A DNA stretch of 64,000 nucleotides from Streptomyces daqingensis (lineage in GTDB: Bacteria; Actinomycetota; Actinomycetes; Streptomycetales; Streptomycetaceae), in the NCBI RefSeq assembly GCF_014645895.1, contig NZ_BMMP01000009.1, positions 1-64,000 on the forward strand, read 5' to 3'. The notes under the pieces are model-generated. The model was not told the origin of the DNA, made no database searches, and saw only the letters and a list, made by a program, of their open reading frames with translations. The position numbers and the translations under genes were made by a program. Numbering within the stretch: position 1 is the first letter of the stretch; each line of letters starts with the position of its first letter. Shown in pieces: positions 60,675-64,000 of the stretch.

Positions 60675-62062
60675 TGGCCTTCTCCTTCCTGTGCGCGTAG
60701 GTCGTGCAGGGCTTCGCGTGCGGTGTCGCGGTTGAGTTGGAGGTCTCGGGCGATGGTTGCGGCGAGGGCGGATTCGCCGGGGCTGTGGCCGTTGCCGGCG
60801 TATTGCCAGTCGGCGAGGACGAGCACGGTGTCCGGCTCGATGTCGTCCAGGCCGAGGACTTGGGCTTGTTCGGCGGCGCGGTAGTCGGCTCGTGCCTGCC
60901 GGAGGGCTCCCAAGGTGGTGGAGTAGCGGCGGGACTTGGTCGAGAAGTGGCCTCGGAAGCCGAGCATGTGAGCCCACGCCCACAATCTGCGGTCCGGATA
61001 CAGCGGATCGAGTTCCTTGCAGGCTTGGATGAGGCGGCGGGTGTGGTCGGGTACGTCGTGCCGGTCGAGTTCGGCGAGTTCGCCGATGCGGCGGTCGAGG
61101 GTGCCAGTGTTCTCGGCTGCCTTGGTGGCGTACTTGGCCACGTAGGACGCGACGGCTTGTTCGGTCAGCTCCGAGCCGTCGCCGAAGGCTTTGACCGGTC
61201 GCACGTCGAGCTGGTCACCCCAGCGCAGTGTGCGTGAGGGTTCGTCACCGGTCGCGGGGACGGTGATGGTGGTGTAGGAGTGCGCGGCGGCGGCGCGGAT
61301 CGCATCCTCGAGCAACACGGGACTGGCCCAGTGCGGCGGAGGGGTCTCGGGTCCGTCAGGCCCGTCGATGCGGGCGATGACGTGAAAGTGAATCGCTCCG
61401 CGCTTCTGGAACTCTGCGACCTTGCCGTAAGAGATCCGCGCGGTCTCCTTGAGCAGGGTCTGGGTGATGCCGGCACGGGCGGCGATCTCGCGGCGCAGTC
61501 GGTTGGTGAAGCGCTGCCAGAGCTGCCCGGCATGGTTGTTGAACAGCACCGCGCCGGCGTAGTCGTAGGAGTCGGGATCGAGCGGTGTGCCCAGGGCGGG
61601 ATCGTCGTCCCGGTGCTTCGTGCCGCAGCGGCAGGCCTGGTTGCCTCGCTGGTTGTGGACCGGGCCGAAGGACGGTGCGGTGAGGGTGGCGAACACGCGA
61701 GGGTGATCGCGCACGGTGGCGGGGATGTCCTTGTCGGAGTCTCCGGCGAGGCCGGCGCGGATGAGGTGGTAGGTGTCCGCAGAGTACGTACGGGCGCAGG
61801 CCGGGCAGCGGGAGGCACGGCGGTTGCCACAGGCGACCCGGAGCCGTCCGCCAGGCTCATCCTCCGTGGAGTACCGGTGAAGGGTCTGGCCGGTCGTCTT
61901 GTCCTTGGTGAGGGTCCAGCCGGTCAGGTGGATCGGTTTGGAGCAGCCGCCGGTGCGGCGCACTTGGTCTTCCCAGCGGGCGAAACCGGGGGACCCGGCC
62001 ACCCTCAGCGCATCGGCGAGGGTGATCGGGTCCAGGCCCGCCATGGTGGCGGTGTTGCTCAT
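60671..62062 (-). CDS. repSA: Rolling-circle replication initiator RepSA
   Basis: A 463-residue initiator of the pSAM2 RepSA type. A zinc-finger-like segment (CGNRRASRCPACARTYSADT) is followed by RVFATLTAPSFGPVHNQRG, RRGAIHFHVIARIDGP-type metal-binding HFHVIAR (as KRGAIHFHVIAR here) and a nickase region with Tyr in SYVAKYATKAAEN. It allows autonomous replication of the excised circle. The ATG at 62062 overlaps the previous gene's stop by 4 nt. Confidence 0.92.
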   Translation of the reverse strand: MSNTATMAGLDPITLADALRVAGSPGFARWEDQVRRTGGCSKPIHLTGWTLTKDKTTGQTLHRYSTEDEPGGRLRVACGNRRASRCPACARTYSADTYHLIRAGLAGDSDKDIPATVRDHPRVFATLTAPSFGPVHNQRGNQACRCGTKHRDDDPALGTPLDPDSYDYAGAVLFNNHAGQLWQRFTNRLRREIAARAGITQTLLKETARISYGKVAEFQKRGAIHFHVIARIDGPDGPETPPPHWASPVLLEDAIRAAAAHSYTTITVPATGDEPSRTLRWGDQLDVRPVKAFGDGSELTEQAVASYVAKYATKAAENTGTLDRRIGELAELDRHDVPDHTRRLIQACKELDPLYPDRRLWAWAHMLGFRGHFSTKSRRYSTTLGALRQARADYRAAEQAQVLGLDDIEPDTVLVLADWQYAGNGHSPGESALAATIARDLQLNRDTAREALHDLRAQEGEGQ

Positions 62063-62250
62063 GCGCGGCCTCCGGCGACGAGGCGACGCATCAGGACGGT
62101 GCCGGCACCGTGGCAGCTCTGGCAGATGACGGGGAGGGTGCGGCGGCTGCCGTCGGGGTTGCGGGTGCCGGTGTCGATGGCGACGACGGGGAAGCCGTCG
62201 CAGTCGCCGCAGATGCGGGTGCGGGCGGGGGCAGGGGTGGGCTGGGTCAT
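62059..62250 (-). CDS. Small zinc-finger-like protein of the AICE
   Basis: A 63-residue protein with two Cys pairs (ICGDCDGFP and ICQSCHGAG) resembling a DnaJ-type or treble-clef zinc knuckle. Function unknown. It precedes repSA with a 4-nt overlap and may influence its expression or bind DNA. Confidence 0.75.
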   Translation of the reverse strand: MTQPTPAPARTRICGDCDGFPVVAIDTGTRNPDGSRRTLPVICQSCHGAGTVLMRRLVAGGRA

Positions 62251-62347
62251 GATGGGTGTCCCTTCTGATCTCGCTTGGGTTGGTTGGGGGCCAGGGCCCT
62301 GCCGGGGCGGCGGACGCTTGGCGGCTTTGGCCGCCCCGGAGGGCCGG

Positions 62348-62509
62348 TCAGCTACGGAGGCCGTAGAGATCTCGCTGTAGAAGGCGGTGGTCCCGCTCCG
62401 CCCGTTCTTCGGGCGAGTCGTGAACCTCTGGCATGTACCGCTCGGACTCCACGTCGAGAGTTGGCGCGTACTCCGGACCGAAGACGCGGGGATCGGCCGG
62501 CTTGTCCAT
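62348..62509 (-). CDS. Small AICE protein, 53 residues
   Basis: Reading from ATG 62507-62509 to TGA at 62348 gives MDKPADPRVFGPEYAPTLDV, then an acidic/Arg-rich helix (VHDSPEERAERDHRLLQRDL) and the end YGLRS. Its ATG overlaps the spdD stop as TGATG, which strongly suggests translation. Function unknown. The 97 bases between it and the zinc-finger gene hold no other frame. Confidence 0.65.
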   Translation of the reverse strand: MDKPADPRVFGPEYAPTLDVESERYMPEVHDSPEERAERDHRLLQRDLYGLRS

Positions 62510-62829
62510 CAGCGAGCGCCCCCTTGCCGGTTGAGCAGTGAGCGCAGGACGACGGCGCAGACGGCGACGGATGCGGCGGTGACGGCGACGGCCAGGAGCA
62601 GGGAGACCAGGACCGTGCCGACGACGAGTACGGCGCCCGCTCCCCCGGCGACGAGGGCAGCCACGGAGCCGGGCGTGAGCCGGGCCGGAGATGCAGCGAC
62701 CGGGGCGGGAGCCTGAGCGGGCGGAACGGAGGGTGCCTGTGCCGTGTGGATGGCGGTGGGAGTGACCACCTGAGCGGCCGCCGTCATGCCGGTCGGGACC
62801 GGGGTGTTGGGGTACTTGGGGCGGAGCAT
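62509..62829 (-). CDS. spdD: SpdD-like plasmid spread protein
   Basis: A 106-residue protein: Pro/Ala-rich N-terminus (TAQAPSVPPAQAPAPVAASP), one long hydrophobic stretch (VAALVAGGAGAVLVVGTVLV, then SLLLAVAVTAASVAVCAVVL) and a basic tail RSLLNRQGGAR. Such proteins help a conjugated element spread through the recipient mycelium after TraB transfer. It is linked by overlap to the downstream small gene. Confidence 0.8.
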   Translation of the reverse strand: MLRPKYPNTPVPTGMTAAAQVVTPTAIHTAQAPSVPPAQAPAPVAASPARLTPGSVAALVAGGAGAVLVVGTVLVSLLLAVAVTAASVAVCAVVLRSLLNRQGGAR

Positions 62830-62843
62830 GGCCGGGTCTCCTG

Positions 62844-63038
62844 TCAGTCGTTGGTGTCGTTGACGATCTGGGTGCCGGTGCGGGTGCCGCCCTCGATGGC
62901 GGGAGCTAGGAAGGTGTCCGCCAGGAGGAAGCCGCCCAGGAGGAGCACGACGATGAGCCAGGTCGGTGGGCGGAAGAGGCGGATGCCGAAGTAGCCGACG
63001 AGCCCGACCACGGCGATCAGCGGAAGTTCGATGGTCAT
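62844..63038 (-). CDS. Small two-helix membrane protein of the AICE
   Basis: A 64-residue protein with two membrane segments (LPLIAVVGLVGYFGIRLF; TWLIVVLLLGGFLLADTFLA) and a short polar tail. It is probably a spread-type (Spd) protein. The ATG at 63038 follows AAAGGAGACCTGCTG. It lies 14 bp before spdD and 14 bp after the next upstream gene. Confidence 0.75.
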   Translation of the reverse strand: MTIELPLIAVVGLVGYFGIRLFRPPTWLIVVLLLGGFLLADTFLAPAIEGGTRTGTQIVNDTND

Positions 63039-63052
63039 CAGCAGGTCTCCTT

Positions 63053-63247
63053 TCAGCGGACGCGGCAGCGGTGGGTGCGGGCGGCGAGCTGGGCGGCGGT
63101 GCGTGTCCCGTAGTTGGCGGACCATCCGCAGCGTTCGGCGGTGCACACGGCGGCGTGGACGGTCTGGCCGGTGCGGCGGGATCGGGTGGTGCCGATCTGC
63201 ACGGGGCCGATGCGTTCGACGGAGTGGAAGAAGTCGCGGGCAGGCAT
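63053..63247 (-). CDS. Mobile element transfer protein (small, basic)
   Basis: A 64-residue basic protein: MPARDFFHSVERIGPVQIGT, SRRTGQTVHAAVCTAERCGW, ending THRCRVR with three Cys. It matches the short transfer proteins found next to spd genes in Streptomyces AICEs. The ATG at 63247 follows AAAGGACAACGCGTC. Confidence 0.78.
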   Translation of the reverse strand: MPARDFFHSVERIGPVQIGTTRSRRTGQTVHAAVCTAERCGWSANYGTRTAAQLAARTHRCRVR

Positions 63248-63266
63248 GACGCGTTGTCCTTTCTGA

Positions 63267-63968
63267 TCAGGTGAGTTGGGTTGCGATGGCCTCGGCCAGC
63301 GGCGCGGGGACGCCGAGGCGGGAGCGGAGGGTGTCCGTGCCGATCGGCTCGCCGGTCTGTGCGCGGTGGGAGTCGGCGAGCTTCCGCGCGTGCTCGACCA
63401 GAGCCGGAGGCACACCCGCAGCCGCAGCAGGCGCCGGTACCGGGGCCGACTCAGCCGGGATCGGAGCCGGTGAGGGCTCGATCTCCGGTGCAGGCTCAGC
63501 CAGTTCGGGCCGCTCGACCGACACCGCAGACGCGGGCGCAGGCTCCGAAGCCTCCTCGACCGGCACCGGAGAGGCAGCCGCGGGCTCCTCTGCTTCGGGG
63601 GGTGTGGTGTGGGCGAGGAGGGTTCCGCCGAAGAAGGCAAGTGCGGGCCATCCGGCGACGAGGATGCGCAGCCAGGCAGGTACTTCCTGCACGTTGAGGA
63701 GTCCGGCGGTTGCGACGTTGGCGCCGAGTGAGGCGGCCAGGGCGATGGAGAACCAGCACCAGGCCACCCGTGCCGAGGCTTCGGCGGCGCGGAGGGTGCG
63801 GATGCGGCGCCAGGCGGCGACGAGCAGGAGGTCGACGCTGATGGGGTAGGCCCAGGCTTTCCAGCCGTCCTGTCCGGCAGCGGCGGCGATGTCGTGGAGG
63901 TGCGCGAAGGACAGGGCTCCGGCGATGACCGCTTGCACGAGCACGGCGTCCAGGCGGATCGAGCGCAT
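63267..63968 (-). CDS. DUF2637 membrane protein (SpdB-like)
   Basis: A 233-residue protein with four hydrophobic segments in the first 125 residues (AVIAGALSFAHLHDIAAAAG; AYPISVDLLLVAAW; FSIALAASLGANVATAGLLN; ILVAGWPALAFFGGTLLAHT). A Pro/Ala/Glu-rich linker and a C-terminal DNA-binding-like helix-turn-helix (ALVEHARKLADSHRAQTGEP; TDTLRSRLGVPAPLAEAIAT) follow. It is common in AICEs just before tra. The ATG at 63968 follows GGAAGGGAGGAGAAGCCA. The upstream transfer genes lie outside the window. Confidence 0.85.
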   Translation of the reverse strand: MRSIRLDAVLVQAVIAGALSFAHLHDIAAAAGQDGWKAWAYPISVDLLLVAAWRRIRTLRAAEASARVAWCWFSIALAASLGANVATAGLLNVQEVPAWLRILVAGWPALAFFGGTLLAHTTPPEAEEPAAASPVPVEEASEPAPASAVSVERPELAEPAPEIEPSPAPIPAESAPVPAPAAAAGVPPALVEHARKLADSHRAQTGEPIGTDTLRSRLGVPAPLAEAIATQLT

Positions 63969-64000
63969 TGGCTTCTCCTCCCTTCCAGGTGTTTCGGGCG

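Overview
The window reads as chromosomal DNA of a Streptomyces-type actinomycete. G+C is very high, nearly all genes have G/C-ending third codon positions, GTG and TTG starts are common, and several genes are Streptomyces hallmarks: HrdD sigma factor, SepX-type membrane protein, an OsdK/OsdR-like pair and a pSAM2/AICE-type element. Nothing was searched against a database. Names rest on motifs and remembered family features.

Layout. (1) 1-650: remnant of a tyrosine integrase facing the 3' end of tRNA-Arg(CCT), a decayed integrative element. (2) 0.9-11.3 kb: an L-rhamnose module with GH78 alpha-L-rhamnosidase, MFS transporter, LacI-type regulator, rhamnulokinase, bifunctional rhamnulose-1-P aldolase/lactaldehyde dehydrogenase and rhamnose isomerase. 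TGAAACG-type operator candidates lie in front of each unit. (3) 11.7-17.8 kb: a spermidine-synthase-like protein and the operon mutA-mutB-meaB for methylmalonyl-CoA mutase. (4) 18.1-35.0 kb: a dormancy/hypoxia island whose families match the mycobacterial DosR regulon and the Streptomyces Osd cluster: DUF1876, PncB, tandem Usp, Zn alcohol dehydrogenase, orphan CtaD, FUSC protein, alpha/beta hydrolase, DUF2267, NAD-epimerase, CBS-BON protein, GAF-GAF histidine kinase, NarL-type regulator, Rv1733c-like membrane protein and Acg-like nitroreductase. A GGGCCGAACGG(A/C)CC-like inverted motif recurs in its promoter regions. (5) 35.4-49.8 kb: secreted GH3 hexosaminidase, WrbA, PAT-type acetyltransferase, hrdD with a SigR-type promoter, P1 peptidase, AhpD-like protein, MscL, MTA phosphorylase, a zinc-ribbon Ruc-like chaperone behind a CIRCE element, an MFS protein and a CPA1 antiporter. 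(6) 49.9-58.9 kb: penicillin-acylase-family enzyme, 5-formyl-THF cyclo-ligase, and galU-moeA(glp)-moaC-mog-GNAT-sepX, which joins sugar-nucleotide and molybdenum-cofactor genes to the Glp/GlpR(SepX) division module. (7) 59.07 kb to the right edge: tRNA-Ala(CGC) used as attachment site of an AICE. The genes int, xis, repSA, small proteins, spdD and a DUF2637 gene are all on the minus strand and mostly overlap by 1-4 nt. The transfer gene and distal att site would lie beyond 64 kb.

The rhamnose genes form a complete route from polymer-bound rhamnose to DHAP and lactate. The island at 18-35 kb combines a sensor/regulator pair with likely target genes and shared promoter motifs, and is the most interesting system here. 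Several starts were moved downstream of the longest open frame to the codon supported by a ribosome-binding site and family alignment. Two genes (GNAT at 56.9 kb, antiporter at 48.1 kb) may use CTG starts.
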